Origin: Acholeplasmatales bacterium DTU067
GTDB lineage: Bacteria; Bacillota_I; Bacilli_A; ML615J-28; CAG-698
Assembly: GCA_001512995.1 (NCBI GenBank)
Contig: LFRY01000065.1
Span: forward strand, 23,324 to 67,718
Reading direction: 5' to 3'
Length of the DNA stretch: 44,395 nucleotides
Shown here: positions 32,554 to 41,225 of the stretch, piece after piece
How positions within the stretch are numbered: position 1 is the stretch's first letter
Layout of the letters: each line of letters starts with the position of its first letter
Notes under the pieces: model-generated
What the model saw: the letters and a program-made list of their open reading frames with translations, nothing else
What the model was told of the DNA's origin: nothing
Databases searched by the model: none
Program-made: the position numbers and the translations under genes

Positions 32554-33819
32554 TCAAGAGGTCGGGGTGAATTTTTGGAGAACGTCGCTCGCGAAATAAA
32601 GGCTCCCGCAAAATACAGTCATCATTTTTTCATCCGCGCACGCCTCCTCGATCAGGCGGTCTAAATCCACCTCGATGCGCTTGCGGGGGTGCTTTGAGAT
32701 TTCCATGAGGGTTTGCGGATCCGCGCTCCGCGCATAGGCATAGCGGGAGAAAACCAGCTCGTCGGCGACCGCTTCGATCGGTGGGAGCATGTTCTCGATG
32801 GCTTTGTCATGGGATGCCGCGAAAACCACGCGCAAGCATTCCCTTTTCACCTCTCGCAAGAACTCCGCCAGCGCCTCCATCCCCCCGGGATTATGGGCCC
32901 CGTCTACAAGAACCAATGGCTTTTCCGAGAGCACCTGCAGGCGGCCCGGCCATTCCGTTCCGGCCAAGCCCCGGTAAACATGTTCCCGGGAAATGGGGTG
33001 GCTTTTTCTGAGTTCCCACGCCGCTTCAATTGCCAGGGCGGCGTTTTTTGCCTGGTGCCTGCCCAAGAGGGGGAGCCGCAAATCCTTGAAATCCCGATAA
33101 TCGAATGCGGTTCCGCGGAGGCCCAGTCGCAGATTTTCAATCCCTTCCTCCCGCGCGAACACCAGGGGCGCGCCGATTCGCTCGCAGGTTTCCCTGTAGA
33201 GAGCCTCCAATTCCGGAATCCGCCCCGCTATCAGGGGCACGCCCGGCTTCACGATCCCGAGTTTGTTTTTCGCGATTTCCGGAAGCGTCTTCCCCAGGAC
33301 ATTCATGTGGTCGTAAGAAACATTGGTGATAACGGAAACCAGGGGAGTGATGATGTTTGTACAATCGAGGAGGCCGCCGAGTCCGACCTCAAGGATGATG
33401 AAGTCGGGTTCAGTATCCGAAAAATAGAGGAAGGCCATGAGCGTCACGAATTCAAAGAAAGAAAGAGGTTCGAGGCCCGCTTCTTCCAGGAGCGGGTATT
33501 TGGAAAGGATGCGGTTCCCGATTTTAAGCAATTCACTATCGGGAATGAATTCTTCGTTCAAAGAAATTCTTTCGTTAAATTTCAATACATAGGGCGAGAT
33601 GAAAGCCCCGACATTGTAACCCGCTTCCCTAAGGATGTTTTTCAGAAAAGCGGCGACGGACCCCTTTCCGTTCGTTCCGCCGATGTGGATGTATTGCTTG
33701 TTTTTTTCGGGATTACCGAAAAGAGCGCAAATTTTCCTGAATCCCTCCAGCGAAGTTCTGGGAGAGAGCCGTTTTTGTTTCTCAATCCAAGCGATCAAGT
33801 CTTCAGTTTTCTTGAACAT
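32554..33819 (-). CDS. folC: Folylpolyglutamate synthase / dihydrofolate synthase FolC
   Basis: About 421 residues of the Mur ligase family. The ATP site is HIGGTNGKGSVAAFLK (about 39-54), with the signature LEVGLGGLLDCTNII, TNVSYDHMNVLG and the late LVDGAHNPGGMEAL. The family adds glutamate to folates and, in bacteria, often also makes dihydrofolate. The ATG at 33819 follows AGGTGG and overlaps the upstream HPt gene by 17 bases. With fhs further on, the window carries two one-carbon genes. Confidence 0.94.
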   Translation of the reverse strand: MFKKTEDLIAWIEKQKRLSPRTSLEGFRKICALFGNPEKNKQYIHIGGTNGKGSVAAFLKNILREAGYNVGAFISPYVLKFNERISLNEEFIPDSELLKIGNRILSKYPLLEEAGLEPLSFFEFVTLMAFLYFSDTEPDFIILEVGLGGLLDCTNIITPLVSVITNVSYDHMNVLGKTLPEIAKNKLGIVKPGVPLIAGRIPELEALYRETCERIGAPLVFAREEGIENLRLGLRGTAFDYRDFKDLRLPLLGRHQAKNAALAIEAAWELRKSHPISREHVYRGLAGTEWPGRLQVLSEKPLVLVDGAHNPGGMEALAEFLREVKRECLRVVFAASHDKAIENMLPPIEAVADELVFSRYAYARSADPQTLMEISKHPRKRIEVDLDRLIEEACADEKMMTVFCGSLYFASDVLQKFTPTS

Positions 33820-34351
33820 TTTCCACCTGACAATGAGCCAGAAGCCTTTCATAAAGTCTCAAGAAATGGCGGTAATGGCCGTGCTTGTTTTCTTTAAGTT
33901 CCGTTTCCAAAATCCCCGCGACCTTCTGGAGAAGTTTTCCGCCCGCGTAGAGCGCGTACCCCTTAACCTTATGGGCGAGCGCCCGCATTTCGGAAAACTC
34001 ACGCCGCGAAAACAGTTCCTCAAATCGCTCGGACAAATCTCCGTATTCGGAAGCGTACAATCTCTGCGCATTCCGGAAGAGTTCCGGGCTGCCCGCGAGC
34101 ATTTCCATGGCGAGTTGCGGATCATACTCCTCCGAGGAAAGCGTTCTGATGCCTTCTTCAACAGCTTGCTTCAAGCCAATTCCCGGGTTTTCTATGCTGG
34201 TGCCGGTCGCGGGGAAATAGATTTTTCCCAGGCGCAAATCGATGACCAAATCATAATCGCCATGGTCTTCTCCACCCTGCGCAAATTTCAAAGAGTAGCT
34301 TTTAAGGGAAAGGTCCTCGGGCTCGCCGAGGACGAGAACCGAATAAGCCAT
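33803..34351 (-). CDS. Orphan HPt-domain protein between valS and folC
   Basis: 182 residues. The N-terminal ~55 residues form a small beta-rich region of no known family (MAYSVLVLGEPEDL, DLVIDLRLGKIYFPATGTSI). The C-terminal ~85 residues are helical and contain RALAHKVKGYALYAGGKLLQ (about 123-142), which matches the HPt motif A-H-x-L-K-G with the phosphoacceptor at His127. No histidine kinase or receiver gene is nearby. It starts 2 bases after valS and overlaps folC, so it is co-transcribed under the valine T-box. A degenerate HPt fold is possible, but the key His, Lys and Gly are present. Confidence 0.68.
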   Translation of the reverse strand: MAYSVLVLGEPEDLSLKSYSLKFAQGGEDHGDYDLVIDLRLGKIYFPATGTSIENPGIGLKQAVEEGIRTLSSEEYDPQLAMEMLAGSPELFRNAQRLYASEYGDLSERFEELFSRREFSEMRALAHKVKGYALYAGGKLLQKVAGILETELKENKHGHYRHFLRLYERLLAHCQVENVQEN

Positions 34352-34353
34352 CC

Positions 34354-36966
34354 CTACCCCCGAAGGCCCGCAAGGAGCTTCCTGATTTCTTCAAGCTGGC
34401 GTCTGTAATCTTCCAATTTGTTTGTTTCCAGTTCGATTTTTTCCGCCGGGGCTTTGCTTAAGAAGCCGGGGTTGTTTAAGAGGCGTTCGCATCTCTCGAT
34501 TTCCGAAAGCATCTTCTGCTCCCGCTCCAAGAGCTTGGCGAGCTCTTCTTCCAAATCGACCAGTTCCTGAAGGGGCACCGCGAGAACCGCCTCGGAAAGA
34601 ACAGTCACGCTCTTCTGCTCGGTCTCAATTTCCGCATCCGAAATCATAATCTCCCGGTAATTTGTGAAGCGTTGCAGGAATCTCAGATTGTTTACTATGA
34701 ATTCTCTGATTTCCGGATCCCGGATCTGGAGTTCGATGATGATTTCCTTCTTGAAAGAAACGTCTTTTTCGGCGCGGATGTTCCTCACCGCGGTGATGAT
34801 GTCATAAACGGTTTCGATTCTTTTCGCATCGGGGAAATCAAATTCCGGATTGATTTCCGGCCAGGGGCTCTTGGTGATGCTTTCCTCCGCAATCATCATG
34901 TAGATTTCTTCGGTAAAGAAGGGCATGAAGGGGTGGAGGAGTTTGAGAATGGCAACCAAAACATGGCGCAGAACCGCGCAGGCATTGGTTTTCTCCTCGG
35001 CACTACCTTCCGAAAACACCACTTTCGTCATTTCCAGATACCAGGAAGCGAATTCGTCCCAAGCGAATTTATAGATGCCCTTGGCGGCTTCTCCGAATTC
35101 GTATTTGTCATAGAATTCATCCGCCAGGGCAAGCGTTTCGTTCAGTTTCTTCAGAATCCATTTGTCGGCGGCGTTCAAAAGTTTGACGTCGATTTCTTCG
35201 CCCCGATAGGCGGTTTCCGAAAATTTCAGTCCGATATAACGGGAAATGTTCCAGAGTTTGTTGATGTAATTCCAGGCGGCCTCGACCTTTTCTTCGGAAA
35301 ACCTCACGTCCTGCCCCATCGCCCCCGCGGTCGTGAGGAAATAGCGGAGGCTGTCGATGCCGTACTTGTCGCGGATTTCCATCATGTCGGTGGCGTTGCC
35401 GAGGGATTTGGAGAATTTGCGTCCTTCTTCGTCGCGGATCATGCCGTGGATGACAACCTCTTTGAAGGGGCGGACGCCCAAGAGATACTTGGATTGGAAT
35501 GCCATCCGCGCGACCCAGAAGAAAACCAGATCGCTGCCGGTGACCAGGCAATCGGTCGGGAAATATCTTTCCAGATCCGGAGTTTTTTCCGGCCAGCCGA
35601 GCGTCGAAAAGGGCCAAAGCGCGCTTGAAAACCAGGTGTCAAGCGTGTCTTCGTCCTGGACCCAATCCGGGCCGGGAGACCCATGCCCGACATAGACTTC
35701 CTCGCCCCGGTAATAGGCGGGAATCCTGTGCCCCCACCACAATTGCCGGGAAATGCACCAGTCCTGGATGTTGTTGAGCCAGTTCGTAAAGATTTTCTCG
35801 AATCTCTCGGGGATGAAATGGACCTTTCCTTCTCCCCTTTGCATTTCCAGCAAGTCCCGGGCAAGTTTCTCCATGCTGACGAACCACTGGAGCGAAAGCC
35901 TTGGTTCGACGATGACACCCGTTCTTTCGCTGTGGCCAACCGCATGGATCACCTTTTCCACATTCCTGAGATAGCCGTCCCGCTCCAGGTCTTGTACAAG
36001 CCGCTTCCGGCACTCGAAACGCTCCAGACCCTCGTATTTGCCCGCCAGATGGTTCATGGTGCCGTCCTCATGCATGCAGAGAGGGCGTTCGAGACTGTGG
36101 CGGAGTCCGACCTCGAAGTCATTCGGGTCATGAGCCGGCGTGACCTTCACGACCCCGGTTCCGAATTCGCGGTCGACGTAGGCATCGGCGATGACCGGAA
36201 TCGCGCGGTCGGTGTAGGGGATATAGACTTTCCGGCCGATGTATTTTTGATAGCGCTCGTCCTCCGGGTGGACCATCAAAGCGACGTCCCCGAACATCGT
36301 CTCTGGCCTGGTCGTCGCGACCACGAGGCCGCCATCCCCGTCCGCGAAGGGATAGAGAATCGAATAGAACGCGCCTTCTATGTCCTCATAAATGACCTCA
36401 ATGTTCGAAAGCGCGGTTTTGCTTTGGACATCCCAATTGATGATGCGCTCGCCCCGGTAGATGAGCCCCTCATTGTACATCCTGATGAAGACATCGCTCA
36501 CGGCCTTTGACAGCCCCGCGTCGAGCGTGAAGCGCTCGCGCGTGTAATCGAGGCTGAGGCCAATCGTCGCCCATTGCTTCCGGATGACCTCCGAATAATA
36601 TTCCTTCCATTCCCAAACCTTTTCGAGGAATTTTTCCCTGCCCAAGTCGTAGCGGGAGATGCCCTCCTCCCGGAGCATGGCCTCAACCCTGGTTTGGGTG
36701 GCGATGCTCGCGTGGTCCATCCCGGGAAGATACAGGACGTCATAACCCTGCATCCTTTTCCTCCTCGCGACGATATCCTGGAGCGTGGTGTCGAGGACAT
36801 GCCCGAGATGGAGTTTCCCCGTAATGTTCGGGGGCGGAATCACGATTGCGAAGGGTTTTTTCGAAAGGTCCCCGGCAGTGAAAAAGCCGTTCTTCACCCA
36901 GAATTCATATTTCCCTTCCTCGACCGCATTGAAATCATATTTTGTCGGTAAATCTTTCAGTTTCAT
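34354..36966 (-). CDS. valS: Valyl-tRNA synthetase
   Basis: 870 residues, complete. The HIGH motif is HLGH (53-56) within PPPNITGKLHLGH, and the KMSKS motif is KFSKS in EEGRKFSKSLGNATDM. The editing (CP1) domain includes ATTRPETMFGDVA and the GTGVVKVTPAHDPNDFEVG stretch. A C-terminal coiled coil (about 805-868) completes the protein. It charges tRNA-Val. AGGAGG precedes the ATG, and a T-box leader lies upstream. Confidence 0.98.
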   Translation of the reverse strand: MKLKDLPTKYDFNAVEEGKYEFWVKNGFFTAGDLSKKPFAIVIPPPNITGKLHLGHVLDTTLQDIVARRKRMQGYDVLYLPGMDHASIATQTRVEAMLREEGISRYDLGREKFLEKVWEWKEYYSEVIRKQWATIGLSLDYTRERFTLDAGLSKAVSDVFIRMYNEGLIYRGERIINWDVQSKTALSNIEVIYEDIEGAFYSILYPFADGDGGLVVATTRPETMFGDVALMVHPEDERYQKYIGRKVYIPYTDRAIPVIADAYVDREFGTGVVKVTPAHDPNDFEVGLRHSLERPLCMHEDGTMNHLAGKYEGLERFECRKRLVQDLERDGYLRNVEKVIHAVGHSERTGVIVEPRLSLQWFVSMEKLARDLLEMQRGEGKVHFIPERFEKIFTNWLNNIQDWCISRQLWWGHRIPAYYRGEEVYVGHGSPGPDWVQDEDTLDTWFSSALWPFSTLGWPEKTPDLERYFPTDCLVTGSDLVFFWVARMAFQSKYLLGVRPFKEVVIHGMIRDEEGRKFSKSLGNATDMMEIRDKYGIDSLRYFLTTAGAMGQDVRFSEEKVEAAWNYINKLWNISRYIGLKFSETAYRGEEIDVKLLNAADKWILKKLNETLALADEFYDKYEFGEAAKGIYKFAWDEFASWYLEMTKVVFSEGSAEEKTNACAVLRHVLVAILKLLHPFMPFFTEEIYMMIAEESITKSPWPEINPEFDFPDAKRIETVYDIITAVRNIRAEKDVSFKKEIIIELQIRDPEIREFIVNNLRFLQRFTNYREIMISDAEIETEQKSVTVLSEAVLAVPLQELVDLEEELAKLLEREQKMLSEIERCERLLNNPGFLSKAPAEKIELETNKLEDYRRQLEEIRKLLAGLRG

Positions 36967-36993
36967 GTTCGCACCTCCTGATAAATAAAAAAA

Positions 36994-37222
36994 TCCTTAA
37001 GACAAGCCTTAAGGACGAAAAATTTCCGCGGTACCACCTTAATTTCAAAACCATTTGGTTTTGACGCTCTTGATCAAATAACGCTGATCAAACGGACGGC
37101 TCTACTCGGGGTTCAAACCGTCGACTCCGAGGCGACCTTCGCAGCCGCTTTTTGGGACTTCCCACCAACCGTCCCTCTCTGGGAAAAAGTGGGGCTGCTA
37201 CTCCTCCTCATCGCAGTCTTTA
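36994..37222 (-). ncRNA. T-box riboswitch leader of valS, specifier GTC (valine)
   Basis: The gene-free stretch 36967-37273 holds this leader. On the minus strand stem I shows AGTAGCAGCC pairing with GGCTGC, the AGAGAGG element and the GGTTGGTGGG apical part. The specifier loop reads GAA-G-GTC, placing the valine codon at 37136-37134. The T-box core AAGGTGGTACCGCGG is at 37026-37040. The terminator TCCTTAAG/CTTAAGGA followed by TTTTTTT lies at 36994-37015. Uncharged tRNA-Val should bind and allow read-through into valS, the HPt gene and folC. Confidence 0.95.
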
Positions 37223-37231
37223 TTTTCCTAT

Positions 37232-37260
37232 ATTATATTCGGAATCATTCCGAAAGTCAA
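37232..37260 (-). promoter_or_regulatory. valS promoter whose spacer is a perfect palindrome
   Basis: TTGACT (37255-37260) and TATAAT (37232-37237) are 17 bases apart. The spacer itself reads TTCGGAAT-G-ATTCCGAA, an 8-bp inverted repeat with a one-base centre, so a dimeric protein could bind exactly between the two hexamers. Confidence 0.85.
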
Positions 37261-37273
37261 TACATATTTCCCT

Positions 37274-37462
37274 TTAAATGATGCTGATGAATTGATTCTT
37301 CTCTTTAGAGTATCGGTATCCGACTCCGGCAAGTTTTTCTTCCAACTTTATCTGATTGATGCCCATGTCTGCGCACAAATCATTAAGAGAAGAATAGAAA
37401 TCACGCAGTTTCGTATTCACGATGCTCAAAAGAACATAACTATCCAACAAGAGATAGCGCAC
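37274..37462 (-). CDS. DUF4250 family protein
   Basis: 62 residues with the family pattern VLLSIVNTKLRDFYSSLNDL followed by EEKLAGVGYRYSKEKNQF. It resembles a small helix-turn-helix-like protein, and the function is unknown. Start is GTG at 37462, supported by AAAGGAGG about 7 bases before. It has its own promoter. The -35 of the valS promoter begins 14 bases after its stop. Confidence 0.88.
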   Translation of the reverse strand: MRYLLLDSYVLLSIVNTKLRDFYSSLNDLCADMGINQIKLEEKLAGVGYRYSKEKNQFISII

Positions 37463-37529
37463 TTCCTTGCCTCCTTTGATGCTACCTCCTCCCCTCTATT
37501 ACCATATATATTTTACCACAATCCGAAAA

Positions 37530-37558
37530 ATTATACAGAAATACGCAACCGGAAACAA
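37530..37558 (-). promoter_or_regulatory. Promoter of the DUF4250 gene
   Basis: TTGTTT (37553-37558) and TATAAT (37530-37535) with a 17-base spacer, directly after the fhs terminator. Confidence 0.7.
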
Positions 37559-37565
37559 GGAAAAA

Positions 37566-37582
37566 ACCGCCCGAAAGGCGGT
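37566..37582 (-). terminator. Terminator of gdhA-fhs
   Basis: ACCGCC pairs with GGCGGT (5-base loop) followed by TTTTTT on the minus strand. It abuts the fhs stop codon. Confidence 0.88.
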
Positions 37583-39246
37583 CACATAATACCGGAAATG
37601 GTTCCGTCGTCATTCATGGAAATTTTCGTTGCCATCGGCACTTTCGGAAGGCCGGGCATCGTCATAATCGTGCCCGTCAGGCAAATCACGAATTTCGGGC
37701 CAGTGGCCAGGCGGACTTCTTTGATGTGAATCGTGTGCTCATCCGGAACGCCGTATATTTTCGGATTGTCGGTAATCGAATTCGGAGTTTTTGCCATACA
37801 GATGTAATAATTCCGGTAGACGGGATCCCGGTTGAGGCGTTCCAATTCCTGGAGCGCTTCCGGAAGATATTCGATTCCCGTCGCGCCGTAAACCTTGGTG
37901 CAGATCTTTTCGATTTTTTGGAAGAGATCCTCGTCGGTGCGGTAAATCGGCTCGTATTTTACGTCCGTAAGGGACGCAAGCACCGCTTCCGCCAGTTCCA
38001 CTCCCCCTTCCGAACCCTTAGTGAATACCTCAGACAAAGCGAGGGGAACATTTTGTTCTTTGGCCCAGGCTTCCATAAAGGCGATTTCTGCATCGGAATC
38101 GGATGCGAATTTGTTTAAGGCGACGACGGCGGGGAGCCCGAAGGCGCGGACGGTCCGGAGATGCCTTTCCAGATTCTTCACGCCTGTTTTCAAAGCTTCC
38201 AAGTTTTCCGCATTCAATCCTTTGACTGAAACTCCCCCATGGTATTTCAGCGCTCTGATTGTGGCGACGACCACGACGAGATTGGGATTCAGGCCTTCTT
38301 CCTGGCATTTGATGTCGAGGAATTTTTCGGCTCCGAGATCGGCGCCGAACCCGGCTTCCGTCACCACATAGTCCGCAAGTTTCAATGCCAGGCGCGTGGC
38401 AACGACGGAATTGCAACCGTGGGCGATGTTCGCGAAGGGGCCGCCGTGGACGAGCATGAGATTGTTTTCAAGCGTTTGTACAAAATTGGGTTTCAGAGCG
38501 TCCTTCAGAAGGACCATGAGCGAACCCGTGATTCCCAGATCCTTGATCGTGACCGGCTTTCCGGTGCGGTCATAAGCGACCAAGGTGCGGTCCAGCCTTT
38601 CTCTCAGGTCGCCATAATCATGGGCCAGGCAGAGGATGGCCATGATTTCGGAAGCAACGGAGATGTTAAAGGAATCGTCGCGGGGCACTTCCTTTTGCGA
38701 TGAAAGCCCAACTTTGACTTTTCTCAAAGCGCGGTCGTTCAAATCCAGGCATCGCTTCCAAGTGATGCGCTCTGGATCGATGCCAAGCTCATTGCCATGG
38801 TAGAGGTGGTTGTCGATCACGGCGCTGACCAAATTGTTCGCCGCGGTGATGGCGTGGATGTCGCCGGTAAAATGAAGATTGAGATCGACCATCGGATTCA
38901 CCTGCGCATAGCCTCCGCCCGCGGCACCGCCCTTGATTCCGAAAACAGGTCCCAGGGAGGGTTCGCGGAGACAGCCGAGAACTTTTTTCCCGAGGCGGTT
39001 CAAAGCGTCCACCAGTCCGATCGTCGTCGTCGATTTGCCTTCGCCCGCGGGGGTCGGCGTGATCGCCGTGACCAAAATCAATTTCCCGTCCGGACTTCCT
39101 TCCACTCTTTTCAAAAGCTCAAATTCAGCTTTCGCGATATACCTGCCGTAATGATACAGTTCTTCTTCTTTGATTCCGTATTTCTCCGTCAGTTTGCTGA
39201 TTTCCACCATCTTCGAGGCATTGATGATTTCAATATCGGATAACAT
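37582..39246 (-). CDS. fhs: Formate-tetrahydrofolate ligase
   Basis: 554 residues, normal for the family. The ATP site is TPTPAGEGKSTTTIGL (about 64-79), followed by CLREPSLGPVFGIKGGAAGG and the DLNLHFTGDIHAI motif. It makes 10-formyl-tetrahydrofolate from formate and ATP. AAGGAG precedes the ATG at 39246, which is chosen over a frame starting 18 bases upstream. It lies 18 bases after gdhA and is probably co-transcribed. No other acetogenesis genes are in the window, so a role in purine and one-carbon supply is more likely than the full Wood-Ljungdahl pathway. Confidence 0.97.
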   Translation of the reverse strand: MLSDIEIINASKMVEISKLTEKYGIKEEELYHYGRYIAKAEFELLKRVEGSPDGKLILVTAITPTPAGEGKSTTTIGLVDALNRLGKKVLGCLREPSLGPVFGIKGGAAGGGYAQVNPMVDLNLHFTGDIHAITAANNLVSAVIDNHLYHGNELGIDPERITWKRCLDLNDRALRKVKVGLSSQKEVPRDDSFNISVASEIMAILCLAHDYGDLRERLDRTLVAYDRTGKPVTIKDLGITGSLMVLLKDALKPNFVQTLENNLMLVHGGPFANIAHGCNSVVATRLALKLADYVVTEAGFGADLGAEKFLDIKCQEEGLNPNLVVVVATIRALKYHGGVSVKGLNAENLEALKTGVKNLERHLRTVRAFGLPAVVALNKFASDSDAEIAFMEAWAKEQNVPLALSEVFTKGSEGGVELAEAVLASLTDVKYEPIYRTDEDLFQKIEKICTKVYGATGIEYLPEALQELERLNRDPVYRNYYICMAKTPNSITDNPKIYGVPDEHTIHIKEVRLATGPKFVICLTGTIMTMPGLPKVPMATKISMNDDGTISGIM

Positions 39247-39264
39247 GCTTTCTCCTTTCCTCAT

Positions 39265-40608
39265 TCAGATTATTCCCTGTGCCTTCATGGCATCGTATAC
39301 TTTCAGAAAGCCGGCGATGTTGGCGCCGATGACGAGATTTCCGGGATGGCCAACCCGGACGGACGTCCTGTAACAGTTTTGATAGATGTTCTTCATGATT
39401 TCCCGGAGCTTCGCGTCTACTTCGGACGCGGACCAAGATATGTGTTGGGCATTCTGTGACATTTCCAGACCGGAAGTCGAGACCCCGCCCGCATTCGCCG
39501 CTTTTCCGGGAGCGAAAAGGATTTGTTTCTCCAGGAATAAATCGATCGCTTCCGCCGTGCAGGGCATGTTCGCTCCCTCACAGACCATCATCACGCCGCT
39601 CTTCACGATGTTTTTCGCATCCTCCAGCTTGACCTCATTCTGCGTCGCGCAGGGGAAAGCGATGTCTGCCTGAACCTTCCATAAATCCCGGTAATCGGCG
39701 GAAAACGAAACATCGGTCCGGTAGAGGGGGTATTCGGAAATCAGCCTGCGCCCGTCTTTGAGTTCCTTCACGAATTCCACATCCAAGCCCTTTTCCGAGG
39801 CAATCATGCCGCTGATGTCGCTCATGCCGACGATGATGGCTCCAAGTTCCTTCGCTTTGACGGCGGCGTTGCTGCCGACATTCCCGCTTCCGGAAATGAC
39901 GACGCGTTTCCCCTTAAGATCCTCGCCCCGGAGGTTCGAAAGCATTTCCCGGGCAAAATAGCAGAGTCCGAATCCGGTTGCCTGCGGCCGGAGCACGCTC
40001 CCGCCGTAGCTTAGTCCCTTGCCGGTGAAAGTGCCCGTGAATTCGTTCCTGATTTTCCGGTAGTAGCCGAACATGAAACCGACCTCGCGCGCGCCCGCGC
40101 CGAGATCCCCCGCCGGGATGTCGATGTTGGAGCCGAGATGGCGGAAGAGTTCAGCCATGTAACTCTGGCAGAAACGCATGACTTCACCTTCGCTTTTTCC
40201 AGCCGGGTCAAAATCGCTTCCGCCCTTGGCGCCGCCCAGGGGCAGCCCCGTCAGGGCATTTTTAAATGTCTGCTCAAAACCGAGGAACTTGATTATTGAC
40301 TGATTCACGGACGGGTCGAACCTTGTCCCGCCCTTGTAGGGACCGATTGCGGAATTGTATTGGACACGGTAGCCGCGATTGACGCGGACCCTGCCGGCAT
40401 CATCAACCCAGGGAACCCGGAAAATAATCAGTCTTTCCGGCTCCACCAAACGTTCGATAATGCCCAGCCTTTCGATGTCTGGATCCTCGTCCACGATTAA
40501 GTCGATCGCTTCCATAAATTCGCTCACGGCTTGGATGAATTCATCCTCGCCGGGATTTTTACGCAAACATTCCGAAAAAACGCGCTGTAAATATTTGCTT
40601 TTGAACAT
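39265..40608 (-). CDS. gdhA: NADP-type glutamate dehydrogenase
   Basis: 447 residues, the length of the hexameric NADP-linked bacterial class. PLGGAKGGSDFDPAGKSEGE (about 120-140) carries the catalytic Lys region, and VVISGSGNVGSNAA is the Rossmann motif. It assimilates ammonia into glutamate and would draw NADPH from NfnAB. AAAGGAG precedes the ATG at 40608; the longer frame adds an unlikely leader. No glutamate synthase large subunit is seen in the window. Confidence 0.96.
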   Translation of the reverse strand: MFKSKYLQRVFSECLRKNPGEDEFIQAVSEFMEAIDLIVDEDPDIERLGIIERLVEPERLIIFRVPWVDDAGRVRVNRGYRVQYNSAIGPYKGGTRFDPSVNQSIIKFLGFEQTFKNALTGLPLGGAKGGSDFDPAGKSEGEVMRFCQSYMAELFRHLGSNIDIPAGDLGAGAREVGFMFGYYRKIRNEFTGTFTGKGLSYGGSVLRPQATGFGLCYFAREMLSNLRGEDLKGKRVVISGSGNVGSNAAVKAKELGAIIVGMSDISGMIASEKGLDVEFVKELKDGRRLISEYPLYRTDVSFSADYRDLWKVQADIAFPCATQNEVKLEDAKNIVKSGVMMVCEGANMPCTAEAIDLFLEKQILFAPGKAANAGGVSTSGLEMSQNAQHISWSASEVDAKLREIMKNIYQNCYRTSVRVGHPGNLVIGANIAGFLKVYDAMKAQGII

Positions 40609-40674
40609 GGTGTCTCCTTTACGCTTCAATTTTACCACATCTCCCCTGCCCAAGACAAGAGCCTAAAATAAGAA

Positions 40675-40695
40675 AAAGGTATCCCCGATACCTTT
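40675..40695 (-). terminator. Terminator after tspO
   Basis: A perfect 9-bp stem (AAAGGTATC with GATACCTTT, 3-base loop) followed by TTC and TTATTTT on the minus strand, between tspO and gdhA. Confidence 0.85.
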
Positions 40696-40711
40696 CCATG
40701 CATCTCCCCTG

Positions 40712-41185
40712 CTACTTGTTCATGAAGAAGAGCGCTGCCGTATAATAGGTCAAAAACAATGTCCACAGCAGATAGGGTAGCAACAGATACCCGCATTTGC
40801 GGTTGAGTTTGATGAATTTCCAAAAAACAATCGCCGTCATGGCCAAAAGCAATACCGTCCAAAGCAAAGCGAAGAAGAGATTCCTGAACCCGAAGAGCAC
40901 CGGCATCCACAAAAGATTCACAAGGAGTTTCAGATAATAGAGATTGAAAACTTTCTGTTTGCAAACCTGGTCAGCTTCGGAAAATTCTGCGCAGGTCGCT
41001 GCGATTCCCATCAAAAAGTAGATGGCGCACCAAGCGATGACGAAGGTCTCCTCCGGAAGCTGGGGTGCTGGTTTCTTTAAGGCGTTATAGAAAACCGTGT
41101 AATCGGGTATCAGCATCCAGATGATGAACGAAAGCATGATCGGCACCAAAACATGGAATGCCAGGCTTTTAATTTTTTTCTCCAT
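40712..41185 (-). CDS. TspO/MBR family membrane protein
   Basis: 157 residues with five membrane segments. Family marks are WMLIPDYTVFYNALKKPAPQLP, VIAWCAIYFLMGIA (Trp and Tyr after the first helix) and NLLWMPVLFGFRNLFFALLW. TspO proteins bind tetrapyrroles and sterols and are linked to oxidative stress; the bacterial role is unsettled. The SD is an unusual run of six G that can pair with a C-run just upstream. It lies after the flippase gene with a 40-base gap. Confidence 0.88.
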   Translation of the reverse strand: MEKKIKSLAFHVLVPIMLSFIIWMLIPDYTVFYNALKKPAPQLPEETFVIAWCAIYFLMGIAATCAEFSEADQVCKQKVFNLYYLKLLVNLLWMPVLFGFRNLFFALLWTVLLLAMTAIVFWKFIKLNRKCGYLLLPYLLWTLFLTYYTAALFFMNK

Positions 41186-41190
41186 TTTTA

Positions 41191-41224
41191 CCCCCCTTAA
41201 TTCATTATATGTCCTTGACGGGGG
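41191..41224 (-). promoter_or_regulatory. SD-sequestering hairpin at tspO
   Basis: CCCCC just after the flippase stop pairs with the GGGGG of the tspO SD across 24 bases. The loop contains CATATAAT, a possible -10. Confidence 0.4.
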
Positions 41225-41225
41225 C

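Noticed and set aside
32713-33897. A 394-residue open frame on the plus strand opposite folC
   Set aside because: Shadow of the clear folC gene; low-complexity arginine, proline and phenylalanine pattern without family motifs.
34672-36510. Long plus-strand open frames opposite valS
   Set aside because: Both overlap the catalytic parts of valS and lack motifs; they arise from codon bias in the sense gene.
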